Source of the DNA: CADEGL01 sp050180485
Lineage (GTDB): Bacteria; Pseudomonadota; Alphaproteobacteria; CADEGL01
Length of the DNA stretch: 64,000 nt
Direction: 5' to 3'
NCBI GenBank assembly: GCA_050180485.1
Contig: JBFXED010000001.1
Location: 62,001 to 126,000 of the forward strand
How positions within the stretch are numbered: position 1 is the stretch's first letter; the number at the start of each line of letters is the position of its first letter. The position numbers and the translations under genes were made by a program. The notes under the pieces were generated by a model, which saw only the letters and a program-made list of their open reading frames with translations, made no database searches and was not told the DNA's origin. Below are positions 1-7,735 of the stretch, piece after piece.

Positions 1-425
1 GCGCCGCAGCCGCCCGGCGCTATCTGGCCCAAGGCGGGCTCGGCCTCGATGAAGCGGCACGTGCTTCTCTGGCGCAGGAGGCACTGCGCCTACTCGATGC
101 GCCCGGCTTCGCGCGCCTGTTCGGATCCGGCTCGCGCGCCGAGGTGCCGCTCATCGGGCGGCTGAACGAGACGGTCGTTGTCGGCCAGGTCGACCGGCTG
201 ATTGTGGATGCTGCCGGCATCCTGGTCGCCGACTACAAGACGAACCGCCCTCCACCCAAACGGGTGGAGGATGTCTCGCCCCTCTATCTGCGCCAGATGG
301 CCTGTTACCGGGCGCTGTTGCAGCAAATCTATCCGGGCCGACTGGTCGAATGCGCCCTAGTGTGGACAGATGGTCCGGATTTCATGATGATTCCCAATGG
401 CTTGATGGATGTCCACGCACCTTGA
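1..425 (+). CDS. addA: AddA double-strand-break repair helicase/nuclease, C-terminal part (5' end outside window)
   Basis: Only the last ~140 codons are present, read in the frame that starts at base 3. The fragment shows the RecB-type PD-(D/E)XK nuclease core: an Asp in VGQVDRL, the D-x-K pair in ADYKTNR, and a downstream Q-x3-Y pattern in LRQMACYRALL. Such a nuclease lies at the C-terminus of AddA, which with AddB resects double-strand breaks up to Chi-like sites. The stop is followed 91 bases later by trxA, the usual alphaproteobacterial order (addB-addA-trxA). The helicase domains are outside the window, so the assignment rests on the nuclease motifs and the context. Confidence 0.85.
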   Translation, partial: AAAARRYLAQGGLGLDEAARASLAQEALRLLDAPGFARLFGSGSRAEVPLIGRLNETVVVGQVDRLIVDAAGILVADYKTNRPPPKRVEDVSPLYLRQMACYRALLQQIYPGRLVECALVWTDGPDFMMIPNGLMDVHAP

Positions 426-516
426 CCCGGTTTCGCGCCGACCCTAAATATTGTCGGCATTCGCCCACGAGCCGCCATCCGGTGGAACCGTTGATCCAGG
501 ACAGAAGGGAACACCC

Positions 517-840
517 ATGAGCGCCACCACCGCCGTCACCGACGATTCGTTCGAGAACCAGGTGCTCAAGGCCAGCGGCCCGGTGCTGGTGGATTTCTGG
601 GCCGAATGGTGTGGTCCCTGCAAACAGATCGCGCCTGCGCTGGAAGATCTGGCCAAGGACCTGACCGGCAAGCTAACGGTCGCCAAGATGAACGTGGACG
701 AGAACCAGAAGACGCCGATGCGCTACAACGTGCGCGGCATTCCCATGCTCCTCATCTTCAAGGACGGCCAAGTGGTCGCCCAGAAGGTCGGTAGCCTGCC
801 CAAGAGCAAGCTGGTGGAGTGGGTCCAGTCGGTTCTCTGA
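517..840 (+). CDS. trxA: thioredoxin
   Basis: A 107-residue thioredoxin, the cytoplasmic protein disulfide reductase that is recycled by thioredoxin reductase and feeds reductases such as the ArsC encoded near base 40,000. The redox motif WCGPC lies at about residues 30-34, preceded by the family signature VDFWAEWCGPC, and the cis-proline is in RGIPMLL. The ATG at 517 is preferred over an in-frame ATG at 451 because AAGGGA (505-510) is well placed before it and because the resulting length is standard. Two terminator-like hairpins follow the stop. Confidence 0.97.
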   Translation: MSATTAVTDDSFENQVLKASGPVLVDFWAEWCGPCKQIAPALEDLAKDLTGKLTVAKMNVDENQKTPMRYNVRGIPMLLIFKDGQVVAQKVGSLPKSKLVEWVQSVL

Positions 841-850
841 CACGGCCCCC

Positions 851-874
851 AAAGTCCCGCTGATGCGGGGCTTT
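851..874 (+). terminator. terminator-like hairpin after trxA
   Basis: AAAGTCCCGC and GCGGGGCTTT form a ten-pair stem (one T-G pair) around a TGAT loop, 10 bases after the trxA stop. The following bases are T-rich but interrupted, so it is a moderate intrinsic terminator. Confidence 0.7.
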
Positions 875-891
875 CCGGTTTTCGTGTTTTC

Positions 892-918
892 AAGGGATGG
901 GGATTCATTCCCTTTTTT
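892..918 (+). terminator. second hairpin with T tract after trxA
   Basis: AAGGGA (892-897) pairs with TCCCTT (909-914) across an 11-base loop and runs into an unbroken T tract to 918. It would back up the first hairpin and isolate cspA from trxA. Confidence 0.5.
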
Positions 919-952
919 GGGGACCCCTGTTTCCGTTCCCGCAAAAGCATCG

Positions 953-1093
953 TATATAAATACGGTCGAAACTTTCGGCTCGCCCGTGCAGGCCCCTTGG
1001 GCTCCTCACAAAAGCAATGCCGAACGTGGAGCAGGTCTCCGTGATGGTCGCGGGGGCTTGATATGCGCCCAGGCGCTTTTTTGAATGGAGACT
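953..1093 (+). promoter_or_regulatory. cspA promoter region and long structured 5' leader
   Basis: An AT-rich TATATAAA (953-960) is the best -10-like element before cspA and has no strong -35. The ~130-base leader ends in GCGC-CCAG-GCGC (1065-1076) followed by six T (1077-1082), a terminator-like element only 12-15 bases before the start codon. CCTTGGGC (995-1002) can pair with GCCCAGG (1067-1073) and would break that hairpin. Long structured leaders are usual for cold-shock genes; the attenuator reading is inference. Confidence 0.4.
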
Positions 1094-1300
1094 ATGGTGG
1101 CGAACGGTACGGTTAAGTGGTTCAACTCGCAGAAGGGTTACGGCTTCATCCAGCCCAGCGAGGGCGGTGCGGATGTGTTCGTGCACATCAGCGCGGTTGA
1201 GGCGGCGGGTCTGCGCGGTCTGAACGAGGGCCAGCAGGTCAGCTACGACGTCGTCAGCGATCGCGGCAAGACGAAGGCCGCGAACCTGAAGGTCGTCTAA
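1094..1300 (+). CDS. cspA: cold-shock protein, CspA family
   Basis: A single-domain cold-shock protein of about 68 residues that binds single-stranded RNA/DNA and melts mRNA structure. It shows both RNA-binding motifs, KGYGFI (RNP1) and VFVHIS (RNP2), after the conserved GTVKWFN. The start is uncertain: ATG at 1085, ATG at 1094 and GTG at 1097 are in frame. GGAG (1087-1090) lies 3 bases before 1094 and 6 before 1097. The GTG would give MANGTVKWFN, close to the usual family N-terminus. Monocistronic, ended by a strong terminator at 1330. Confidence 0.95.
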   Translation: MVANGTVKWFNSQKGYGFIQPSEGGADVFVHISAVEAAGLRGLNEGQQVSYDVVSDRGKTKAANLKVV

Positions 1301-1329
1301 GCAAGACGAGTCCGCATCGCGGACAGAGA

Positions 1330-1361
1330 AGCCCGGCGCGCAAGCGCCGGGCTTTTTCTTT
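1330..1361 (+). terminator. strong intrinsic terminator of cspA
   Basis: AGCCCGGCGC and GCGCCGGGCT form a perfect GC-rich stem with a short loop, followed by TTTTTCTTT. It sits between the convergent cspA and folC genes. Confidence 0.9.
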
Positions 1362-1366
1362 GCGTG

Positions 1367-2653
1367 CTAGCCGTTTTCGGCCAGTACGGTACCCGCCAGA
1401 TAGAGCGAACCGCAGATCAGGATGCGCGCGGGCGCGCCTGCTGCCGTGACCTGCTTCAACGCGGTCGTGACATCGGGTGCCGTGCCGACAGCAATGCCAA
1501 GCGCCTGACCCGCTGCGGCGATCTCCTCTGGCGCCACGGCGGCCGAGTTACCGGGAATGGTGAGCGCCGTCAGCGATGCGGCATGGGGCGTCAGCGGGCG
1601 CAGGAAGCCCGCCACGTCCTTGGTGTTGATCATCCCGATAACGAGGTGCAACGGCCGCTCGCGCCATTCGCACGCCGTTTCGGCCAGGGCTTCACCGGCG
1701 GCGGGATTATGCCCGCCATCAAGCCATAGCTCCCAGCCCGCGGGTAAGAGCTTGATCAGCGATCCACGCGAGAGGCATTGCAACCGGGCGGGCCATTCGG
1801 CGGTTTGCAGGCCCATGCGGATCGCGCCATCGCCGATGGCAAAGCGCGCGGCCAAGGCCTCCACGGCGGCCACGGCCATGCCCGCGTTCGCGACCTGGTG
1901 CGCACCAGGCAATATGGGGCGGGGTAACGCGATGCGCCGCGCCTGTCCGCGATAGACAAAGCCGTTTTCCGTCCCCTCGACACGCCATTCCGCGCCGTGG
2001 CGCAGAAGCGGCGCACCGACGTCACGCGCGCGTCTTTCGATCGCGGCGGCGGCCTCGGGCGGTTGTGGCCCGACCACGCACGCAACGCCCGGCTTCAAGA
2101 TGCCGGCCTTCTCGCCCGCGATCTCGGTCAGGGTCTCGCCCAGGAACTGGACGTGGTCGATGGAGATGGGCGTGATGATGGACAAGGCAGGCGCCGCGAT
2201 CACGTTGGTCGCGTCCAGTCGTCCACCCAGGCCGACCTCCAGCAACAGAACATCCGCCGCCGTGCGCGAAAACGCCAGAAAGGCGGCGGCCGTGGTCACC
2301 TCGAAGAAGGTGATCGGCGCATCGCTGTTGGCGCGCTCGCATTCGTCGAGCAAAGCGGACAATGCGTCCTCGCCGATCAGCGTGCCGGCCAGGCGGATGC
2401 GCTCGTGGAACCGCACCAGGTGCGGCGAGGTATAGGCATGGGCGCGCAAACCGGCGGCCTCCGCGATGGCGCGCAGATAGGCCACGGTCGAACCCTTGCC
2501 GTTGGTACCCGCCACGTGGATCACGGGCGGCAGGTTGCGCTCGGGATGGTCGAGGCGCGCCAGTAGCCGCTCGATGCGCTCGAGCGAGAGATCGATGATC
2601 TTGGGATGCAGATGCGAGAGACGTTCGAGCAGAACGTCGCTGCCCGCGCTCAC
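1367..2653 (-). CDS. folC: bifunctional dihydrofolate synthase / folylpolyglutamate synthase
   Basis: Mur-ligase-fold enzyme that adds glutamate to dihydropteroate and later to reduced folates. The ATP-binding P-loop HVAGTNGKGST is at about residues 46-56; the length of 428 aa is normal. The start codon is GTG and overlaps the accD stop (GTGA on the minus strand), so the two genes are probably translationally coupled. It is the last gene of the minus-strand run that begins at aroA, and its 3' end faces the cspA terminator. Confidence 0.96.
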   Translation of the reverse strand: MSAGSDVLLERLSHLHPKIIDLSLERIERLLARLDHPERNLPPVIHVAGTNGKGSTVAYLRAIAEAAGLRAHAYTSPHLVRFHERIRLAGTLIGEDALSALLDECERANSDAPITFFEVTTAAAFLAFSRTAADVLLLEVGLGGRLDATNVIAAPALSIITPISIDHVQFLGETLTEIAGEKAGILKPGVACVVGPQPPEAAAAIERRARDVGAPLLRHGAEWRVEGTENGFVYRGQARRIALPRPILPGAHQVANAGMAVAAVEALAARFAIGDGAIRMGLQTAEWPARLQCLSRGSLIKLLPAGWELWLDGGHNPAAGEALAETACEWRERPLHLVIGMINTKDVAGFLRPLTPHAASLTALTIPGNSAAVAPEEIAAAGQALGIAVGTAPDVTTALKQVTAAGAPARILICGSLYLAGTVLAENG

Positions 2654-3573
2654 GTCTCCGGCCGGCCGCGCTTAGCGCTCCAGGCGCCGCCGTCGCCGAT
2701 ATTGACCACCTGGCCCGAGGGCAACGGGCTACGGATCAGACGCAAAAGACGGATCAGCGTGTTGCGCAAATCGCGACGGTGGACGACCAGGTCCAGCATG
2801 CCCTTGTCGCGCAGATACTCGGCGCGCTGAAACCCGTCGGGCAAGGTCTGGCGGATGGTCTCCTCGATCACGCGCGCGCCGGCGAAGCCGATGACGGCAC
2901 CAGGCTCGGCGATCTGGATGTCGCCCAGCATGGCGAAGGAGGCCGAGACGCCGCCCGTGGTCGGATCGGCCAGTACGGCGATGTAGGGCAGGCCGGCTTC
3001 CTTGACCTCCTGCACGCCGATGACGGTGCGCGGCAGCTGCATCAGCGACAGGATGCCTTCCTGCATGCGCGCCCCGCCGGACGAGGAGATGGCCAGAAAG
3101 CTGGCTTGCGTCTCGACCGCGCGCCGGGCGCCCGCGATGAACGCATCGCCCACGGCCATGCCCATGGAGCCGCCCATGAACTCGAAATCGAACACGGCCG
3201 CCACGGCCGACAAGCCGCCGATGCGCCCTTCGCCGACCAGGATGGCGTCCTTCACGTTGGCCACGGCCTGGGTTTCCTTCAGCCGGTCGGCATAGCGCTT
3301 GCGGTCGCGGAAGCGCAGCGGATCGAGCAGCACCTCGGCGGGCGCTTCGACCGTTTCATACGCGCCTTCGTCGAACAGAAGCTCCAGCCGCTTGGCCGCG
3401 CGCAAGCGCAGATGGTGGTCGCATTTCGGGCAGACATACAGGTTGGACTCGAGTTCCCGGTGATAGAGCATCTGCTCGCATTTCGGGCACTTGGTCCAAA
3501 GATTGTCGGGCACGTCCGTCTTGCGGACGAGCTGCTGCAGCTTGGGCCGGACGTAGTTGGTGATCCAGTTCAT
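2650..3573 (-). CDS. accD: acetyl-CoA carboxylase carboxyltransferase subunit beta
   Basis: Beta half of the carboxyltransferase that makes malonyl-CoA for fatty-acid synthesis; its partner AccA is not in the window. The N-terminal zinc ribbon has four cysteines (about residues 29, 32, 48, 51; CPKC...CPKC). The crotonase-like core follows, with the SSGGARMQEG and DPTTGGVSASFA loops. 307 aa is the family length. It overlaps trpA upstream by 4 bases (ATGA) and folC downstream by 4 bases. The accD-folC pairing after trpA is common in proteobacteria. Confidence 0.97.
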   Translation of the reverse strand: MNWITNYVRPKLQQLVRKTDVPDNLWTKCPKCEQMLYHRELESNLYVCPKCDHHLRLRAAKRLELLFDEGAYETVEAPAEVLLDPLRFRDRKRYADRLKETQAVANVKDAILVGEGRIGGLSAVAAVFDFEFMGGSMGMAVGDAFIAGARRAVETQASFLAISSSGGARMQEGILSLMQLPRTVIGVQEVKEAGLPYIAVLADPTTGGVSASFAMLGDIQIAEPGAVIGFAGARVIEETIRQTLPDGFQRAEYLRDKGMLDLVVHRRDLRNTLIRLLRLIRSPLPSGQVVNIGDGGAWSAKRGRPET

Positions 3574-4400
3574 GACTTGCCCGCGCGCACGGCCGTGGAG
3601 AGGCGGCGGGTCAGCCCAAGGACCGCGGCGGCGGCTTCCGCGCGCGGCTTGCCGGCTGCTTCGGCGGCCGCGATCTCGCCCACCAGCGCCGAGCCGACCA
3701 CGGCGGCGTCCGCCGTCCGCGCCGTCTCCGCCGCCTGCTCGGGCGTGCGGATGCCGAAGCCGACGGCGACCGGCAGCTTGGTCTTGCGGCGCAGCCGCGC
3801 GACCGCGTCGGCGATGCTGGTTTGCGCCGCCGACTTGGTGCCGGTGATGCCGGCGACCGAGACGTAATAGATGAAGCCCGACGCGCCGGGCAGGATGCGA
3901 TCTAGCCGGTGGTCGTCGCTGGTCGGCGTGGTCAGCCGGACGAAGTCGAGCCCCACCTTGTCGATCGGTCCCTTGAGCTCGGCCTCTTCCTCGGGCGGCA
4001 GGTCGACGACGATGACGCCGTCGGCGCCCGCATCGCGTGCGGCCTGCGAGAACGTCTCCGCGCCCATGGAATAGATCGGATTGTAGTAGCCCATGAGGAT
4101 GAGGGGCGTCTCCGCGTCGCGCTTGCGGAAGCCGCGCACGAGGTCGAGCGTGCGCTTGAGCGTGATGCCCGATGCCAGCGCGCGCAGATTGGCGGCCTGG
4201 ATCGCGGGTCCGTCGGCCATGGGATCGGAGAAGGGCATGCCGATCTCGATCAGGTCGGCGCCCGCCCCGGGCAGGCCGGCCAGGATCTTTTCGGACGTCT
4301 CGTAGTCGGGATCGCCCGCGGTCACGAAGGTGACCAGGCCGCCGCGACCTTGAGACTTCAGCGCCGCGAAGCGCCGCGCGATGCGCCGTTCGCCGCTCAC
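3570..4400 (-). CDS. trpA: tryptophan synthase alpha subunit
   Basis: TIM-barrel subunit that cleaves indole-3-glycerol phosphate and channels indole to TrpB. The two catalytic acids are visible as Glu52 (IEIGMPFSDP) and Asp63 (MADGPAIQ), 11 residues apart as in the well-studied Salmonella enzyme. 276 aa. The start overlaps the trpB stop by 4 bases and its own stop overlaps the accD start, so trpB-trpA-accD-folC is one tightly coupled unit. Confidence 0.97.
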   Translation of the reverse strand: MSGERRIARRFAALKSQGRGGLVTFVTAGDPDYETSEKILAGLPGAGADLIEIGMPFSDPMADGPAIQAANLRALASGITLKRTLDLVRGFRKRDAETPLILMGYYNPIYSMGAETFSQAARDAGADGVIVVDLPPEEEAELKGPIDKVGLDFVRLTTPTSDDHRLDRILPGASGFIYYVSVAGITGTKSAAQTSIADAVARLRRKTKLPVAVGFGIRTPEQAAETARTADAAVVGSALVGEIAAAEAAGKPRAEAAAAVLGLTRRLSTAVRAGKS

Positions 4401-5608
4401 AGCTTGACGCCCAGCTTCTCGGCGACCGTGAACACGTCCTTATCGCCGCGGCCGCACATGTTCATGACGATGATCTTGTCGCGCGCCATCTTGCCCGCGA
4501 TCTTCGCCACATGCGCCAGCGCGTGCGCGGGCTCCAGCGCCGGGATGATGCCTTCGAGCCTGGAGCAAAGCTGGAACGCGTCCAGCGCCTCGGTATCGGT
4601 GGCCGAGACATAGTTCACGCGCTTCATGTCGTGCAGCCAGGAATGCTCAGGTCCCACGCCGGGGTAATCGAGACCGGCCGAGATCGAGTGCGCCTCCAGG
4701 ATCTGCCCGTCGTCGTCCTGCAGAAGATAGGTGCGGTTGCCATGAAGGATGCCCGGCCGTCCGCCGGTGATGGACGCCGCGTGCTTGTGGGTATCGAGCC
4801 CGAGCCCCGCGGCCTCGACCGCGTCCATGGCCACGCCGGGATCGTCGAGGAACGGATGGAACAAGCCCATGGCGTTGGAGCCGCCGCCGACGCAGGCCAC
4901 CAGTTGGTCGGGCAGCCGGCCTTCCTGGGCCTGGATCTGCTCGCGCGCCTCGCGGCCGATGATGGATTGGAAGTCACGCACCATCGCGGGGTAGGGGTGC
5001 GGTCCGGCCACGGTGCCGATGATGTAGAACGTGTCGTCCACGTTCGCGACCCAGTCGCGCAGCGCTTCGTTCAGCGCGTCCTTCAGCGACTGCGAGCCAC
5101 TGGTGACGGGGCGGACCTCGGCGCCCAAGAGCTTCATCCGGAACACGTTGGGCGCCTGGCGCTCGATGTCCTTGGCGCCCATGTAGACGACACAGGGCAG
5201 GTTGAAGAGCGCACAGACGGTGGCGGTGGCGACGCCATGCTGACCGGCGCCTGTCTCGGCGATGATGCGCGTCTTGCCCATGCGCCGTGCAACCAGGATT
5301 TGGCCCAGGCAATTGTTGATCTTGTGGCTGCCCGTGTGGTTCAGCTCGTCGCGCTTGAAGTAAATCTTGGCGCCACCGAAATGCGCGGTCAGGCGTTCGG
5401 CGAAGTAGAGCGGGCTCGGCCGGCCGACATAGTGGGTCAACTGGCGCTCGAACTCCGCCTTGAACGCGGGATCGGCCTTGCAGTCGTTGTAAGCGCGCTC
5501 GACCCCCAGGATCAGCGGCATCAGCGTCTCGGCGACATAGCGCCCGCCGTGCAGGCCGAAATGGCCGTGCTCGTCCGGTCCGCCACGATAGGTGTTGATC
5601 TTGTTCAT
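4397..5608 (-). CDS. trpB: tryptophan synthase beta subunit
   Basis: PLP enzyme joining indole and serine. The cofactor lysine is Lys96 in HTGSHKINN and the phosphate-binding loop is GGGSNAMG. 403 aa, the usual length of the TrpA-partnered TrpB1 type. A 78-base gap separates it from trpF; the gap holds a small hairpin CCCTT-CGG-AAGGG (5626-5638) with no T run, so it is probably not a terminator. No strong Shine-Dalgarno is obvious before the ATG at 5608. Confidence 0.97.
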   Translation of the reverse strand: MNKINTYRGGPDEHGHFGLHGGRYVAETLMPLILGVERAYNDCKADPAFKAEFERQLTHYVGRPSPLYFAERLTAHFGGAKIYFKRDELNHTGSHKINNCLGQILVARRMGKTRIIAETGAGQHGVATATVCALFNLPCVVYMGAKDIERQAPNVFRMKLLGAEVRPVTSGSQSLKDALNEALRDWVANVDDTFYIIGTVAGPHPYPAMVRDFQSIIGREAREQIQAQEGRLPDQLVACVGGGSNAMGLFHPFLDDPGVAMDAVEAAGLGLDTHKHAASITGGRPGILHGNRTYLLQDDDGQILEAHSISAGLDYPGVGPEHSWLHDMKRVNYVSATDTEALDAFQLCSRLEGIIPALEPAHALAHVAKIAGKMARDKIIVMNMCGRGDKDVFTVAEKLGVKL

Positions 5609-5686
5609 GTCTTAAGGCCGCAAGTCCCTTCGGAAGGGGCGAAAGTAAGCATAGAGGCCCCGCCCGGCCAGCGAAAACGCCCCGCC

Positions 5687-6334
5687 TCAGAGGCTCCGGA
5701 CGGCGGCCAGGAAGGCCGCGATCCGCGCGGGGTCCTTGCGCCCGGGCGCGCTCTCGACGCCCGAGGAGACGTCGACCGCGCGCGCACCCGATGCACGCAC
5801 GGCCTCGGCCACGTTCTCCGGCGTGAGACCGCCCGACAGCATCCAGGGCAACGGCAGTTTGGCGCCGGCCAGGACGGTCCAGTCGAACGAAACGGCATTG
5901 CCGCCCGGCAATGCGTTTTTCATCGAGGGCGGCGTCTTGGCGTCGAACAAAAGCCAGTCCGCGGCGTCGAAGAACGGCGTGGCCTGGGCCAGATCGTCCG
6001 GCCCGCCGATCTTGACCGCCTTCATCACGGGCACGCCGAAGCGCGCTTTGACGGCACGGCAACGCGCGGGCGTCTCGGCGCCATGGAACTGCAGCAGCTC
6101 CAACTGCGCATCCTTCAGCACGGCCTCGATCGTTGCGTCATCGACATCGACGAACAAGCCGGTGCGGTTGACCGTCTTGGGCGTGGCGGCGGCCAGGGCG
6201 GCCGCCTGCGGCACGGTCAAATAGCGCGGCGAGCGCGCGTAGAAGACGAAGCCGACGAATGCGGCGCCGCCCGCAATGGCCGCGTCCAGCGCCTCGCGCG
6301 AATTCACGCCGCAAATCTTGGCCGCGACCGTCAT
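5687..6334 (-). CDS. trpF: phosphoribosylanthranilate isomerase
   Basis: TIM-barrel isomerase that converts N-(5-phosphoribosyl)anthranilate to CdRP in tryptophan synthesis. The catalytic Cys is in KICGVN near the N-terminus and the catalytic Asp in LLFDAKT; the phosphate-binding end MLSGGLTPENV is also seen. 215 aa. It starts 6 bases after the pyrF stop and is transcribed towards trpB. TrpC, TrpD and TrpE are not in the window, so the pathway is split between loci. Confidence 0.95.
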   Translation of the reverse strand: MTVAAKICGVNSREALDAAIAGGAAFVGFVFYARSPRYLTVPQAAALAAATPKTVNRTGLFVDVDDATIEAVLKDAQLELLQFHGAETPARCRAVKARFGVPVMKAVKIGGPDDLAQATPFFDAADWLLFDAKTPPSMKNALPGGNAVSFDWTVLAGAKLPLPWMLSGGLTPENVAEAVRASGARAVDVSSGVESAPGRKDPARIAAFLAAVRSL

Positions 6335-6340
6335 GGAATC

Positions 6341-7036
6341 TCAGCCCGCGCGCAGTTCGGCCGCGATCGCCTGCGCCGCCGCGACCGGGTCCTTGGCCTG
6401 GGTGATCGGGCGGCCGACGACTAGGTGGTCGGCGCCCGCGGCGACGGCCTGGGCCGGCGTCATCACGCGCTTCTGATCGCCGAGCGCCGTGGAGGCGGGA
6501 CGGATGCCGGGTACAACCAGCTTGAAATCCCCACCGCATCGCGCGCGGATGGCGGCCACCTCGTGCGGTGAGCAGACCACGCCGCCGAGGCCCGACTCCT
6601 TGGCCAGCAGCGCGAGGCGCACGGCCTGCTCCAGCGCCGGTGGTCGCTGGCCGACCGCGTCCAGATCGTGATCGTCCAGGCTGGTTAGGACGGTAACGGC
6701 AATGACCAAGGGCGGGTTCTTGGCCTTGCGCGCCTCTTCGGACGCGGCGCGCATCATGGCGGCGCCCCCGCCCGCATGGATGGTGACGATGGCGGGGTTC
6801 AAGGCCGCGGCCGAGGCCATCGCGCCGGCAACCGTGTTGGGAATGTCGTGCAGCTTAAGGTCGAGGAAAACCGGCAGCCCGGCATCCGACACGGCGCGGA
6901 TGCCGCCGGGCCCGTTGGCAACGAAGAACTCGAGGCCGAGCTTCACCCCGCCCACATGGCTGCGCAGACGCTTGGCCAACGTGGCGGCCTCGGCGGCGTT
7001 GGTCATGTCGAGTGCCACGTAAACGGGGCCGCTCAC
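6341..7036 (-). CDS. pyrF: orotidine 5'-phosphate decarboxylase
   Basis: Last step of UMP synthesis. The catalytic D-x-K-x-x-D array is visible as DLKLHDIPNTV, with the upstream substrate lysine in GVKLGLEFF and the C-terminal phosphate loop VPGIRP. 231 aa. The start is GTG, overlapping the stop of the upstream lapA-like gene (GTGA on the minus strand), which indicates translational coupling. The order lapA-pyrF-trpF recurs in Alphaproteobacteria. Confidence 0.96.
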   Translation of the reverse strand: MSGPVYVALDMTNAAEAATLAKRLRSHVGGVKLGLEFFVANGPGGIRAVSDAGLPVFLDLKLHDIPNTVAGAMASAAALNPAIVTIHAGGGAAMMRAASEEARKAKNPPLVIAVTVLTSLDDHDLDAVGQRPPALEQAVRLALLAKESGLGGVVCSPHEVAAIRARCGGDFKLVVPGIRPASTALGDQKRVMTPAQAVAAGADHLVVGRPITQAKDPVAAAQAIAAELRAG

Positions 7037-7338
7037 GGCAGATAGGTCTCCGGCGTATTGGCCGCGTCGGATTTCGGTGCGGCCTTGAGGGCGGCCATTT
7101 CCGCCCGCAGCTTCTTGGCCTCGGCGCGGGCGCGGCGGCGCGGTCCGATCGAGGCCATCCAGGTCACCAGCGCGCCGAGCACCAAACCGGCCAGCAACGC
7201 GCCGAAGACGACCATGAAGATGGGAAGGTCGATCTCGTAAGGCCAGAGCTGAAAGGTCGCGACTTGGCGATTGCCGACCGCGAACGCGATGACGGGGGCG
7301 GCGATCAGCACGACCAGGATCAGGCGCAGGATACGCAA
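7033..7338 (-). CDS. LapA-domain (DUF1049) inner-membrane protein
   Basis: 101-residue protein with two hydrophobic segments (about residues 3-20 and 40-62) joined by a short loop, then a basic, Ala/Lys-rich cytoplasmic tail (RRRARAEAKKLRAEMAAL) likely to form a helix or short coiled coil. This is the layout of LapA / DUF1049 proteins; E. coli LapA (YciS) works with LapB in controlling LPS synthesis, and its gene also lies near pyrF. No lapB is present here. The link to LPS control is by family only. Confidence 0.8.
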   Translation of the reverse strand: MRILRLILVVLIAAPVIAFAVGNRQVATFQLWPYEIDLPIFMVVFGALLAGLVLGALVTWMASIGPRRRARAEAKKLRAEMAALKAAPKSDAANTPETYLP

Positions 7339-7393
7339 CGGCCGGCCTCGATGGCTGCTTCAGGCGGCGGGGTCGGCCGCCGGTGGACGGGCG

Positions 7394-7678
7394 TCAGTCT
7401 TCGGTGTTGAGCCGCTCGCGCAGCTCCTTGCCCGCCTTGAAAAACGGAACGTGCTTTTCCGACACCTGGACGGAGCTTCCAGTGCGCGGGTTGCGCCCCA
7501 CCCGGGGGCCGCGGCGCTTCACGGAAAAGGCGCCAAATCCGCGCAGCTCAACCCGGTCCCCGCGCGACAGGGCGGCGGATACTTCGTCGAAAACAGTGGC
7601 GATGATGCGCTCGACGTCCCGCTGATAGAGGTGCGGATTCATCTCCGACAAGCGCTGGATCAGCTCCGACCTCGTCAT
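7394..7678 (-). CDS. ihfB: integration host factor beta subunit
   Basis: HU/IHF-family DNA-bending protein. The DNA-binding arm RVGRNPRTG and the flank VELRGFGAFSVKRR are clear. The family-typical N-terminus MTRSELIQRLSEMNPHL starts at 7678 (94 aa). An in-frame GTG at 7726 would add 16 residues and has TGAGG upstream at good spacing, so the longer form cannot be excluded. Location right after rpsA-sppA is a conserved order. IHF also assists RpoN-dependent promoters, and rpoN lies about 8 kb away. Confidence 0.95.
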   Translation of the reverse strand: MTRSELIQRLSEMNPHLYQRDVERIIATVFDEVSAALSRGDRVELRGFGAFSVKRRGPRVGRNPRTGSSVQVSEKHVPFFKAGKELRERLNTED

Positions 7679-7735
7679 GCGCGGCGTCCCGTTCTCGCTG
7701 TCGTCGGGGCCGACCAAGTCAGTCACCGCGTGACC

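Noticed and set aside
5609..5686. Attenuator or terminator between trpF and trpB
   Set aside because: The hairpin CCCTT-CGG-AAGGG has no T run and there is no leader peptide with Trp codons.
4511..6424. Long plus-strand frame opposite trpB and trpF
   Set aside because: Antisense shadow of two enzymes with intact catalytic residues; no domain recognisable in its translation.
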